Origin: Annulohypoxylon bovei var. microspora
Taxonomy: Eukaryota > Ascomycota > Sordariomycetes > Xylariales > Hypoxylaceae
NCBI GenBank assembly: GCA_022836615.1
Contig: MU405228.1
Coordinates: 62,001-126,000 of the forward strand
DNA: 64,000 bases
Direction: 5' to 3'
The notes below the pieces were generated by a model. That model was not told the origin of the DNA and ran no database searches. It saw only the letters and a program-made list of their open reading frames with translations. The position numbers and the translations under genes are program-made. Positions 10,149-20,142 of the stretch are shown in pieces; positions within the stretch are counted from its first letter, which is position 1, and every line of letters starts with the position of its first letter.

Positions 10149-12691
10149 TGCGACCTGATACCGAGCGATAGATATACTTTGTAATACAATATCGGCGGGG
10201 CTCCTTCGGGCGTTGATACTCCCTTTCGCTAGGTATCTCGTCTACTAGCGACACTCGGAGTGTGTTAGATCACCAACCGGGGTGCGATTGCTTCACACTA
10301 GTCGACCTTGGCTGGTTAGAGGAAGGGATTCCAGAAACGGTACATAAATCCGAGAGATATAAACTAGACAGAAATCGCCTGTTTGATTTCCACGAAAGGG
10401 AGAATAAATTGGACGAGGTTTCTTCAAGTATGTAATTGTTGAGAGTTCCTTTTGCCCCTCTAATATGCAAGTTGTAAGTAGTTCCCGGTAGTATTTTGGC
10501 CTCCAGTGACGTTGTGCTCTCCCGTTCGCCAATTGCTTCGTACTTCTTATTTGCTTGGCAGAGGCGATGTCGAAAAACACGCCTCTTTATTTATTGATTG
10601 TTCAGCTGGATTTTGGGGGCAATTCCGGACAGAATTCATCTGATAGCGCAAACTTCTATGTTCACTAATTATATATTGTTGTCAGGTATTGTTTGTCGTA
10701 AGTTGAATGTACTACTCGTTCAAAGACCCTCGGGGATCAAACGGTCGCATGACAGGCCTCTTTCTACCTATCGACTGGGTCGCGGCCGTTTAAAGGTCAA
10801 CAGATGCGCGTCTCGGCCGTCGCGCTAAATTCCGGTTCCTGAAGATCGGTAACCTAATGTCGTGCGTTGGAGATTGATATTCGAATTATATATTAACATC
10901 GTTTGAGGACATGTTTGTCAATAGAGGAGAGGGGCCGAGGGACCCTGATATACTGCGCAGTTCATATGTTGGCGCTTGGAAGAGCATCCGAATATTATAA
11001 TTATACGTGGTCCTTTAATATTACATCTCGTCATCACATCGAAGAGCCACCTTTCCGTCAGCCGAAGAACAATAATCCTTCTCCGGCTTTTTCCCATTGC
11101 ATACATCCTATTCCGTAGTAATAACCTAGGTAGTATGCATATTCCAACCCTAATATAGACATTTATAGACTAAGTAGGCAGTCTTGAAGGTCCCGCTCCT
11201 GATCGTCACTCAAAACTTAGTCGTTACCTAGCTAGGTAGGCACTGTCAATATATGGCACAAGCCTATCACGGCTGAAAGCATTCCGCAACCTCGACGTCT
11301 TACATGTAGTCATATTCGGTACAGTACCTAGGTGAGACTTGAAGCTGATAGCGGTCTACCAAACTCAATAAGCATCTCCCTGTCGGAATCCTCGAAAACA
11401 TTCAATTAGGTAGTCACATGTTTCGTATAGCTTCAATTCAAGGACCAACCTCGAAGAATTGAATGGCCCTAAAGATTCTAAACGCTGTGGGGACTGTTTC
11501 ACTTTGAACTTCATGGCATTCAGGGGTTCGCGGACAGGAACGAGAAAAGCAATTCTTCTAATTAGGAAAGTGGGCTACTTCGTAGTGGAGTGTTTTCCTT
11601 CTAACCAATCAGTCAGAGCCATACAAAATTAGAGAATTCTACCCAAGATCATAAATCTCCGACAATAGAAGACTACTTAGGTATTGCGAATTACCACTTA
11701 ACAAGATATCTTTGACGACGAGGCCAACACCATATGCCATATGTTGAACTACGGTTACGATGATCTCAGACCTAAACGTAGCAATTACCTGCGACCATCT
11801 TACTCAGATCTCAGCAAAGCTTTGTGTATTATGCGATCACACATATCTTGGTAATGATTACCTATTGAAAATATGGCTATTACAGCAAGTACCTAGTATG
11901 GAACGGCAATTCTATCTTACCTATGTACATACCTACTTAAGGGCTGTTTATCTACCTACCTACCTATAGGTACCTAGACAACACCTAGTTTAGTAACTGC
12001 CCAGGTGTTTTCAGGTGGCATTAATGCCTAGAGACTTGAATCCGGATGATATTAAGACTCTAATCCTAAAGAAGGTGAAGCAAAACGGTAAAACATATAC
12101 GTATGTCGTAAGTAGCATTAATTTAAATTAAAGAAAATGATTAATAGTTCGTTGACGGGACAAAAAAATAATAAATAATAATTAAATGTTGACCAATAAG
12201 GCGACAGAGAAATAAGTAGCTCCTAACGAATCACGTGAAGTAATCGCCTAATTTGAATAATTAAAAAAAATCAAAGCAAGTACTTGGGTACCAACCCAAA
12301 TGCGCACTAGTGTATTTTCTTGGTAGGTACCCTAGTACCTACCCACTGCACTGCACTGCACCCCACTAAACTTTTACCCCTCTCAGTGCATATCGCTTTC
12401 GGATAATTCTATAAAGCTGCGCCACACTTCCCCACTTCAAACTTATTCTTTTACACTTTACATCCTCCACCTTGCACCGCCACATCTCACAAAGGCCATC
12501 GAGTTCGGAAAAATTTCGCTCTTTTTTCAATCTCGGATAATCTTCGGCCCTATTCCCTTCTATTCTCCACCTTCGCTTTCGCTCCACTCTATCCACTCTA
12601 TCCATCCTCGGATAATCTATTCTTCCGCTCTTATTGTTCCACTTTCCTCCGGTTAATCTTCGGCGCTAAAGTCGCCTGATCCCTGACCACC
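10149..12691. other. Gene-poor 2.5 kb between divergent genes
   Basis: No credible coding sequence. The region holds the upstream parts of the disordered protein gene (-) and eIF3m (+). TAGGTA/TACCTA words are dense (near 10235, 11124, 11227, 11323, 11405, 11886, 11918, 11950-11990, 12320-12350). Positions 12110-12270 are AT-rich with a CACGTG at 12232-12237. The final 300 bases are the pyrimidine-rich eIF3m leader with repeated CGGATAAT motifs. Confidence 0.55.
12397..12663 (+). promoter_or_regulatory. Repeated CGG(A/T)TAATCTTCGG motif in the eIF3m leader
   Basis: Four copies sit within 300 bases upstream of the first ATG: CGGATAATTC at 12400, CGGATAATCTTCGG at 12534-12547, CGGATAATCT at 12609-12618 and CGGTTAATCTTCGG at 12650-12663. 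The second and fourth agree at 13 of 14 positions. The last ends 29 bases before the ATG, so it is probably transcribed. Whether it binds a factor (it contains GATAA) or acts as RNA is unknown. Confidence 0.5.
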
Positions 12692-14631
12692 ATGGGTTCT
12701 ACTAACCCCGCCACAAATCTTCCTAATTTGCATTACCTCTATTCCTTACCACAGGAAGAGGACTCGTTGATTGATCCATTTCCTGGTATTCGTTCAGGAC
12801 GCCAGCGAAGACCTGATCGCCGCTACTTTTACCGTCTTCAATTATCGCGCCGAAATCAATCAACTAATCAGGCAGAGTCTGAAGACGACAACAAGACAGA
12901 TTCCGACAACGAGACAGATTCTGACGGCGAGAGTAATTCTGAAGAGGAACGCGATTCCGATTCTGACGGTTCTGATAGCCAAGACGACGACGGGGACGAC
13001 GATCCTGAGGATTCTGACAATCAAGACGACGGGGACGGGGACGACCATCCCGACGATCCAGACAATCCAGACGGCTCAGGCGATTCTAACAACGACCCTC
13101 CTTCCGAGCCTGACTCACCACCCCGACACTATTCAACCCGCGACCTCTCAACTGAGGAAGTCCTAGACGAAGTGAGCAAACGACTTGAAGAGTACGCTCA
13201 ACAACAACGATCCTCCACTATGGCTGCTCAAGAGGAGCAGCCGCAGCAGCGCGTCTTCGTGGACGGCACGTTTGCGGAGCTTGCCCAGGAAATGGCAGAT
13301 TACTTGCACATCGGCGACGAGGTAAAGCCTCTATTGGAGAAGGATCAGAAAGATGAAGCTCTTAAGAAGATCGTACTCGCATCTCCCGCTCTCAATTCAG
13401 TGCCCGAGAAGGAGTTCCAGTCAAGCTACAATTTGCTCGTCTACCTAGTCCTGCAATCCGACAACGCTGGCATGTTTCTACCCCGCGTATGCGACAACCT
13501 CACGAAGCCGATTCCCTCCTCGCCAGTTCACGGTGCCGGCCTAGCGCTTAACGCACTCACCACTATCTTCAACTTGCTCAATCCCGAGAGCGAGCGAGAC
13601 AACGAGTTGCGATTCCAAGTCTTCATGGCAATCTTGCGTTTCGTCAAGCAACATGGTTTGTACGAGACTCTTAAGAAGGTCTTACCCGAGCTTAAGACCT
13701 GGCTCCAGCAGTGGGAGACGGATGAGGAGGATCAGCGCAAGCTGTACATGGAAGTTGCTGAGATAGCACATGATGCGAATGATAGAGAGTGAGTATCAAT
13801 TCTGCCAAATGTTCACTATATACCTAGTTGCTAATCAGACGATATCGCAGGACTTCGTACCAGTATGTCCTCAGTGCTTTACGTACTTTTGACGAGGATG
13901 AGACCAAGTCGGAAGAGGCTCAGAAGCTAGCTCTCCGCGCTCTGAAGGCCGCGCTCCTATCACCAACGCACAACGACTTCCAGGATCTTCTCGCCGTATC
14001 GGCTATTCAGTCGCTTTCCGAATCACACCCTCTTTATCACGAGCTACTTGTAATCTTTGCCGAGAAGGACTTGGAGGACTACAATGACTTTAATGACGAA
14101 CATAAGGGTTTCATCGAGAAGGAACACCTAGATGATGAGATTCTCCGCCGCAAGATCCGACTTCTTACCTTTGCTAGTCTGGCAGCTAGCACCCCCAATC
14201 ACGAGATTCCCTATGCTAGCATCGCGAAGGCGCTTTCCATCCCGTCCGAGCAAGTCGAGATGTGGACCATCGACGTGATTCGTGCTAAACTTGTCGAGGG
14301 CAAGCTTTCTCAGTCTAAGCAAATGTTCCTTGTCCACCACACGTTTTACCGAGTCTTTGGCGAGAAGCAATGGCGCGAGGTGGGCGACCGTTTAGAGGGC
14401 TGGAAGGTCATCATCCGCAACGTGATTGCCAACCTTCGTAGGGAGCAGGGCAACGCCGAGACGCATAAGAGGCGCGAGGTGGATGACCTTGAGCGACGTT
14501 TGGCAAACACGGGTATCGGTGGTCCTTCGGGAACTGGCGACCGAGGCGGCGGTGGACGCCGAGGTGGTGGTGACCGTGGTGGCCACAGCGACCGCGCACC
14601 TCGTAGAGAGCGAACGGATGATGATGATTAA
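12692..14631 (+). CDS. eIF3 subunit M (PCI domain) with acidic N-terminal extension
   Basis: Exons 12692-13788 and 13851-14631, intron 62 bp (GTGAGT donor, CTAAT branch, GCAG acceptor), 625 residues. The conserved eIF3m body starts at an internal in-frame Met at 13220 (residue 177, MAAQEEQPQQRVFVDGTF), which alone would give 449 residues, close to fungal eIF3m length. The body carries the helical repeats and a PCI domain (about residues 400-560 of the long form) and ends in a charged stretch and a G/R/D-rich tail. eIF3m is part of the eIF3 scaffold for 40S recruitment in the cytoplasm. The upstream 176 residues are dominated by D/S/E/N/P and are not part of the known family. The first ATG has an excellent context (GACCACCATGG). 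Which start is used is unresolved. Confidence 0.92.
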
Positions 14632-15392
14632 ATCATCCCACGTTCCCTTTCTTGACGTTTCCGTCTTACGTTGGTTGCATATCGGCACGGCTTACGGCGT
14701 CTACGGCTCTCGCGGGTGAGAGTTCACATCGGTTGCGAAAAGGGTTTCGATGGCATGATTTGCGATGGCTTGCAGATGATGCGACGACGATATGCTTGCG
14801 TGTGTGGTATTCACACGGTCTGTTGCTGTTACTGATGGCAGCTTCCACTTTGCGAGAAGGTGTGATACACCGCGATATGTCGCGATGAATTACGCCTCTC
14901 TGCCCCCTAGTTCCTATACTTGGAACAGACGACCTTACTTAGGCGAGGTTGTTCTAGGGCTGGCCCATACAAATTCCTGCCCGTTTTCCTTTGTCTTCTT
15001 TTCTGAGCTCGCGTATTTAGAGGATACAGAAAAGTTCTCCCAAGGGAAGGCGCTCAAGTTTCCCCCAGGAACTGTAAATGCAAAGACTTACACTATTATA
15101 TTTCTTGCTTGTCTATCTAATTCGTGTGGAAATGTGAAACGCTACCTGCCTATCGTAGATTATGCAAAGACGCTCTTGATCGTCTACCTCGAGTTACAAT
15201 TCCATTATTTCCATCGTTTATTCGTAGCCCCTTCTTTTGACCGTCATCATATCAGTTCTTTTCATCTTCGTGTTCATCTTTGTCTTCGTCTCCTTCTCTA
15301 TATATAGCCTAGCTAGGTATCTAAGATACTCTTAAAACCTCGGTAAGTAAGAAGTCCCAATCTCGATCCACAACCCTCCCCAAGATATATAT
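14632..15392. other. Intergenic between convergent eIF3m and UMP-CMP kinase
   Basis: Contains the two 3' regions. Open frames here are short and lack recognisable features. Nothing else seen. Confidence 0.5.
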
Positions 15393-16061
15393 CTAAAAGT
15401 CCTTTCCAAGACGCTTCTCGAGCTCGGCCTGCGTGACCTCGAAGACCTTGGCGGGCTCGGGCGTGGCGTCGACCTTGACGACGCGGTCCTGGGCCTCGAA
15501 GTACTCGACGACGGGCATGCTGGTGTCGACGAAGGTGCGGAAGCGCTTGCGGATGCTCTCGGCGTTGTCGTCCTCGCGGCCGGAGGTCTTGCCGCGCTCC
15601 ATCAGCCGGCGCTCCATCTCGGCCTCCGGGCAGTCGAAGAACAGCACGAAGCGCGCGGGCACCACCGCCTCCTCGAACTTGTGGGCCTGGTCGAGCTTGC
15701 GCGGGAAGCCGTCGATGAGAAACTTGCCCTTCTGAGGGGAGGAGGAGGAGGTGGGGGAGGTGGTGGAGGAGAGGATGTCGCGCATGGAGGCCTCGAGCAG
15801 GGCGATGGTGACCTCCATGGGCACGATGGTGCCGTTGCGGATGTGCTCGCGGATCAGCGACCCGAACTCGCTGCTGGGCCGGCTCTGCTCGGCCCGCAGC
15901 AGGTCCCCCGCCGACAGGTGCGCGAAGCCGTACGAGGCGACCAGGCGCGAGCACTGCGTGCCCTTGCCGGCGCCCGGGCCGCCCAGCACGAAGATCACGG
16001 TCACGTCGTCCGGCGAGAAGACGGGCGTCGTGCGGTCTTTGAGGTTGTCGATGGTGGACAT
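15393..16061 (-). CDS. URA6: UMP-CMP kinase (uridylate kinase)
   Basis: Intronless, 222 residues. A nucleoside monophosphate kinase of the adenylate kinase family: P-loop GGPGAGKG at residues 27-34, the NMP-binding SAGDLLRAEQ region near 50-59, DGFPRK at 117-122, and a short LID around 158-168 (RGKTSGREDDN), as in eukaryotic UMP-CMP kinases. It phosphorylates UMP and CMP with ATP, in the cytosol and nucleus in yeast. The odd feature is a Ser/Thr/Pro insert at about 98-110, just before the DGFPR strand, encoded by a purine-rich tract on the plus strand. Third codon positions are strongly G/C, more so than in the neighbours. Naming as URA6 rests on length and short LID; a related adenylate kinase is less likely. 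Confidence 0.9.
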   Translation of the reverse strand: MSTIDNLKDRTTPVFSPDDVTVIFVLGGPGAGKGTQCSRLVASYGFAHLSAGDLLRAEQSRPSSEFGSLIREHIRNGTIVPMEVTIALLEASMRDILSSTTSPTSSSSPQKGKFLIDGFPRKLDQAHKFEEAVVPARFVLFFDCPEAEMERRLMERGKTSGREDDNAESIRKRFRTFVDTSMPVVEYFEAQDRVVKVDATPEPAKVFEVTQAELEKRLGKDF

Positions 16062-16904
16062 CTTGGCTGGCTGGTTTGAGGTGGGGGTGGGTTCTTGGAT
16101 TTGGATTGGGTGTTCGAAGTGTGGGTAGGTATGTAGGTGTGTGTATGTCGAGTCTACTGCTTAAGCGGGCAACTAAAGTCGGCAAGGAGGCGAGGGACAC
16201 TCGAAAAGGTTCGCTCGGGAAGCGAATGTGTCTACGACAGGTAGAGGGAGGAACGGTCTTGAAATTTAAGGGGTTTGTTTACCGACGAGGTTAAAGTTGG
16301 CCTAGATGAATCAAGATGGGATGCTACTAGGTAGGTACGCTGGCTGCTACGGCTTTAATTTCTTCTATGTCCCGCACTTTGCTAGCTTCCAAGGTTTAGA
16401 CTTATGCGAGCCCCTCCTTCCATTGAGTTCAGTTCTAGTAAAAGATTGCTACCCGCTATCGATTGTAACCTCGATTGAGGTAAACTTCGCTATGCCGATG
16501 TTATTGGATAGGGAAATATCGTCATTATTCGGTTCAGGCAAAAAAGCTTTGCCTGTGACACATTTGTATACCATTGACTAAAACATTTTGCATAGAATCG
16601 TTATTCGTGAGCTATGTAAGTCGTACGGATAGTACAAGCAGTAGGGGGTTGATGGTGAATAGGTACACCTAGATGGTGATACAATGAAGAATTCTTCCTT
16701 CGTTCATATCTGAATAATCGTCATATAATACACAGCATTGGAAGGGACATGCCGGCAGAAGCTATTGTAACCTTTTGGCTGGCGCGGTCCTATAAGTCAT
16801 CCGTTAATCATCGGTGTATCTTATCTGTATTCCAACGTTGAAGTTGTAGAAAAAGCTCGGTAGCTAAATATGAAATACAAGCACAAGAGTTGTATGTAAC
16901 TAAC
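16062..16904. other. Intergenic upstream of UMP-CMP kinase
   Basis: Holds the kinase promoter and leader and the 3' region of the small membrane protein gene. TAGGTA words occur near 16125 and 16332. No credible gene. Confidence 0.5.
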
Positions 16905-17126
16905 TCACCTATTCTCCACCCTCGTCTTAACCAAGAAGGCATAGCCTCCGAATCCGAGACCGATGATGACTAGGAAAGGCCAGAACTTGACAGCATCGTT
17001 GGAGCCTCTTGGGGGTTGCGTGCTGTAAGTCCTTAGCGACGACGTAAAGGAGTGCGAGGTTCGAAACCGGAAGGGCGACATGGGCCGCATGAGCAGCCGC
17101 TGAGCGTGAAGCGTAACAGCCGTCAT
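16905..17126 (-). CDS. Small predicted mitochondrial single-pass membrane protein
   Basis: 73 residues in one frame. The first 38 residues are rich in Arg, Ser, Thr and hydrophobics without acids, typical of a mitochondrial presequence, with RTYS near 33-36 as a possible cleavage region. A single hydrophobic helix follows at about 48-66 (FWPFLVIIGLGFGGYAFLV), then KTRVENR. This layout resembles small inner-membrane assembly factors, but I cannot name the family. The TGA stop lies inside a GTGAGT sequence that matches a splice donor, so the true 3' end could be in a further exon. Confidence that it is a gene is moderate. Confidence 0.6.
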   Translation of the reverse strand: MTAVTLHAQRLLMRPMSPFRFRTSHSFTSSLRTYSTQPPRGSNDAVKFWPFLVIIGLGFGGYAFLVKTRVENR

Positions 17127-18540
17127 TGGATACCGCTAGGTTGGGGGCCGTTTCTCTTTTTTTTTTGTCGAAGCTTCAGCAATCCTATGAGGCTATGACC
17201 GCCGCTACACTCGAGGATTCGATATGCGCCGCAATAATAATCAAGCTGCGACTTTGTCAGGTGGATAGGGCAAGGCTTGATGATAGCGAGCTTTGGAAAC
17301 GGTCCACCATCAGCCGATATTGCTTATTTGTCGCAGCTGACGGCCAGCTGGTATCACCTGAAGGGGAGAAAGTAAATAACAAAGTTGATGATACATGATC
17401 TGATATAGGTTAGTAATACGGTCTCAACACACATATGCATCCGCGACCACCCTCCTTCACGTACTGCGTTAAAGAACTAGGTACCTAGCTGAAGGATCCA
17501 GGCCGATAACCGAAAGGCCGTATACACGGCCACCACAGTCAAATTGTGTTTCACCAAAAGTGAACACCGCCCAGTTTGTGTGACATCACCGTCAACTGTC
17601 TCGGCATATATGAATCAAATAAATACCTAGATCCATATTCAACGGGCTGCGCCCTCGGAAGAAACCACCTCCGTGTTCCTGCCAAAAGTTCCGGGCCTCA
17701 AAATACTCATCCCAGAACAACAAACACGTTCACATGATCCTCGTCAACAAACAAACAATTCTTCCTAGCCTGAAAAGGCCGTATATGCACTCGGGGAAGC
17801 CATAGCCACAGACATGTTATCTAGGGAGGATTCATACGTTGAAAGGCAACGTAGAAGCTTACGTACCCGTGTACCCCTTACTTGCCTACATGTACCTACC
17901 CCTTCAGATATCTTGGATGTCGTACATACCAACAACGGTGAGTTCGTCGAGACGGGTCGGCCCGTAGATACGTAGGACGCCAAGTAAGACAAGCAGATAA
18001 GCACTTAAGTTTTAGCAGAATCTCTAACGAATTGTTGAACTGATATGTCATCCATTGTCCAAGAAAAAAAAAATCTGCTATACAGATGTAGGTAGATATA
18101 GATATAGGTATCGTTATTATAGTAGATAGATAGGTATATAAAGCGTGCTCGTCTCGTCCCCGAGGTATATCCTGAGTTTCGCCCAACCAAAGTGTCCCAG
18201 CATAAATACAACATCCGCAGCCCAATCATATAACCTCGAGAAACGCCGCGTAGTGGTAAAGTGTGAGCAGGTAGGTCGGTAGATAAAGTATTGTTTTGGG
18301 TCAGTTTTTTCGGTGTTTTAAAACTTTCGTCGACTCCTACATAAAATCCTGCAATTCGTAGATGGGTCGTACGTAGGTGGATAATCCAAACTTCGACGTC
18401 GAACCGTGACCAAAGGTTTTTCCAGCTCAGCTGAACAAAAGAAATTAGGCTATATCCAAAAATTTGTATAAAAAAATCAAAATCAAAAGCTTTCCTCCCA
18501 GATGCCCTGGGTAGGTTATGTATGGTATGTTACACCCCGT
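17127..18540. other. Intergenic, TAGGTA-rich
   Basis: No credible gene. TACCTA/TAGGTA words cluster near 17478, 17622, 17886, 18087-18140 and 18271. It carries the upstream region of the small mitochondrial protein gene and the 3' region of the four-helix membrane protein gene. Confidence 0.5.
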
Positions 18541-20142
18541 CTACCGCGCGTATCCGAAACTCGGCTGGTTGGGTGGCGGGCTCTTCATCACCGCGTCTGC
18601 GTACGCGCCTGGGATGGGCACTGCGTCGTACTGGACCTCGCCAGGCGCGACGGGGCCGTGCTCGTTGCGGCTGAAGCTAGGACCCGGCGCGTCGGGGGTT
18701 GTGGGTGTCCTGAATCCGCTCTGGCCTAGCTTGGGGGTGGCGGAGGGTGCTTTGGGCGGCGGAGCCTGCAGCTTGAACGGTTTGTTATCGGCCGGCTTGC
18801 TCTGGCTCGCGAAGGCGGATGGCGGCTCGGCGATCTGTGCTCCTGGCGTGAACGAGGGTGCTTGTCCCTCCTCGATGTCACCTAGCGACTTGTAGGCCGA
18901 CGGCGGGAAGCGCGGCGACATGGCGTATTGCGAGAAGGACGGCGACTTGGGGCCGAAGCCTGGCGTATTGGGTGCGGATTGCGACCGTAGCTGGGCTAGG
19001 TACAGGTCGGACCTGGCGCGGTCTCGTAGGTCCATCGACTTGGCTAGGCGTCGCTTGGTGTAGTATCGGTAGAACACGACGCTGTATAGGGTGATCGTGA
19101 TGACATCGATCACAATCTCGATGATAATGCAGATCAGGGCCCAGTTCTATTAAGGGGCGTTAGTTTCATAGCTCAGTTCGAGGATGCTCTCGTAGATAGG
19201 TACTAACCTGAAGTCTGCAGACGAGTTCGTAATCGACTTTCTGCGAGAAGAGATCGGAACGGTGGTTGTTGACACACGACCATCCCCACAGATCCTGGTT
19301 GCCGCTATTGTTTCTCGTGAACTGAATAACGCCGGCAGCGGCGGCCCATAGGATCACGGAGACGATAAACCAGCCGACTGCAAATAGCGTGTAGTAGACG
19401 CCGACTTTCTCGGCACGGTGGTGACCACCTCGGCAGTAGCCGATGAAGATGAGGATGCAGATGAGGAGATTGACGCAAGAAACAGATAGCACGAGGATTT
19501 GCGGCCAGGTACTCGTACCCGTAGCCCATGGCGGCAGGCCGTTCTGTGCTGGTAGACCCCTGGTCGCGTGGAAGATAGATAGCGAGGAAGTGAGCATGGC
19601 GAGAATGATGGTACTGCAACTGAAGCTCACGCCTCGAAGCGCGAACTTAGCCATCCGCACTTTTGATTTTACACCCTGTGCTTTGTGTTAGTCTATACTT
19701 ATAATCACTCGATTGTGGAGCTACCTACCAGGTCCTTTTCTTGCTCCTTCTCGGTATCGTGCTCTCGCTTGTCTAGGATATCCTCTTCTCTAAATGTCGG
19801 GCTCATGGGATTCTCAAATTTCCTCGCCGGTGTGCCCGGAATCTTCATTGCGCTCTTCAAAGGCGACTTCGGCGTCATCGGCATATTTACAGGCTCTTGT
19901 CTCGTGTCGTCGTTGATATATCCAAACCCAACATCGGCCGGTTGGGCGTGAGCTACCTGTGACCCGTCTCTTCCAAACGGCATACTCCGTTGATCTACTG
20001 GCGAGTGAACTGTGGTGGCTTCTGCAAATCTCGGCGTCCTTGGTGGCTTAAGCGATGATGTGGAAGAGGAGCCAGTGGACGATTTTCTCGAGGGAGTCAG
20101 GTTGAGGGCGGCGGGCCTCCTTCTATCGTCGTGAGGCGCCAT
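18541..20142 (-). CDS. Four-helix membrane protein, MARVEL-like layout, unknown function
   Basis: Three exons inferred: 20142-19729, 19675-19208, 19146-18541, introns 53 and 61 bp, all joins in phase 0; 495 residues. The N-terminal 138 residues are hydrophilic, S/T/P-rich and likely cytosolic. Four hydrophobic helices follow at about 153-175, 195-219, 229-256 and 295-323. The last two are separated by a loop with WGWSC and a second Cys (ELVCRLQ) that could form a disulphide. A positively charged RYYTKRRLAK follows helix 4, then a 170-residue S/P/F-rich tail. The helix arrangement resembles MARVEL-type tetraspan proteins of the plasma membrane, but no sequence signature confirms it. Expected at the cell surface with both termini inside. 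Confidence 0.8.

Noticed and set aside
15313..16200. 295-codon open frame in another frame over the UMP-CMP kinase gene
   Set aside because: High G/C at third positions removes stops in shadow frames; the kinase frame carries all family motifs.
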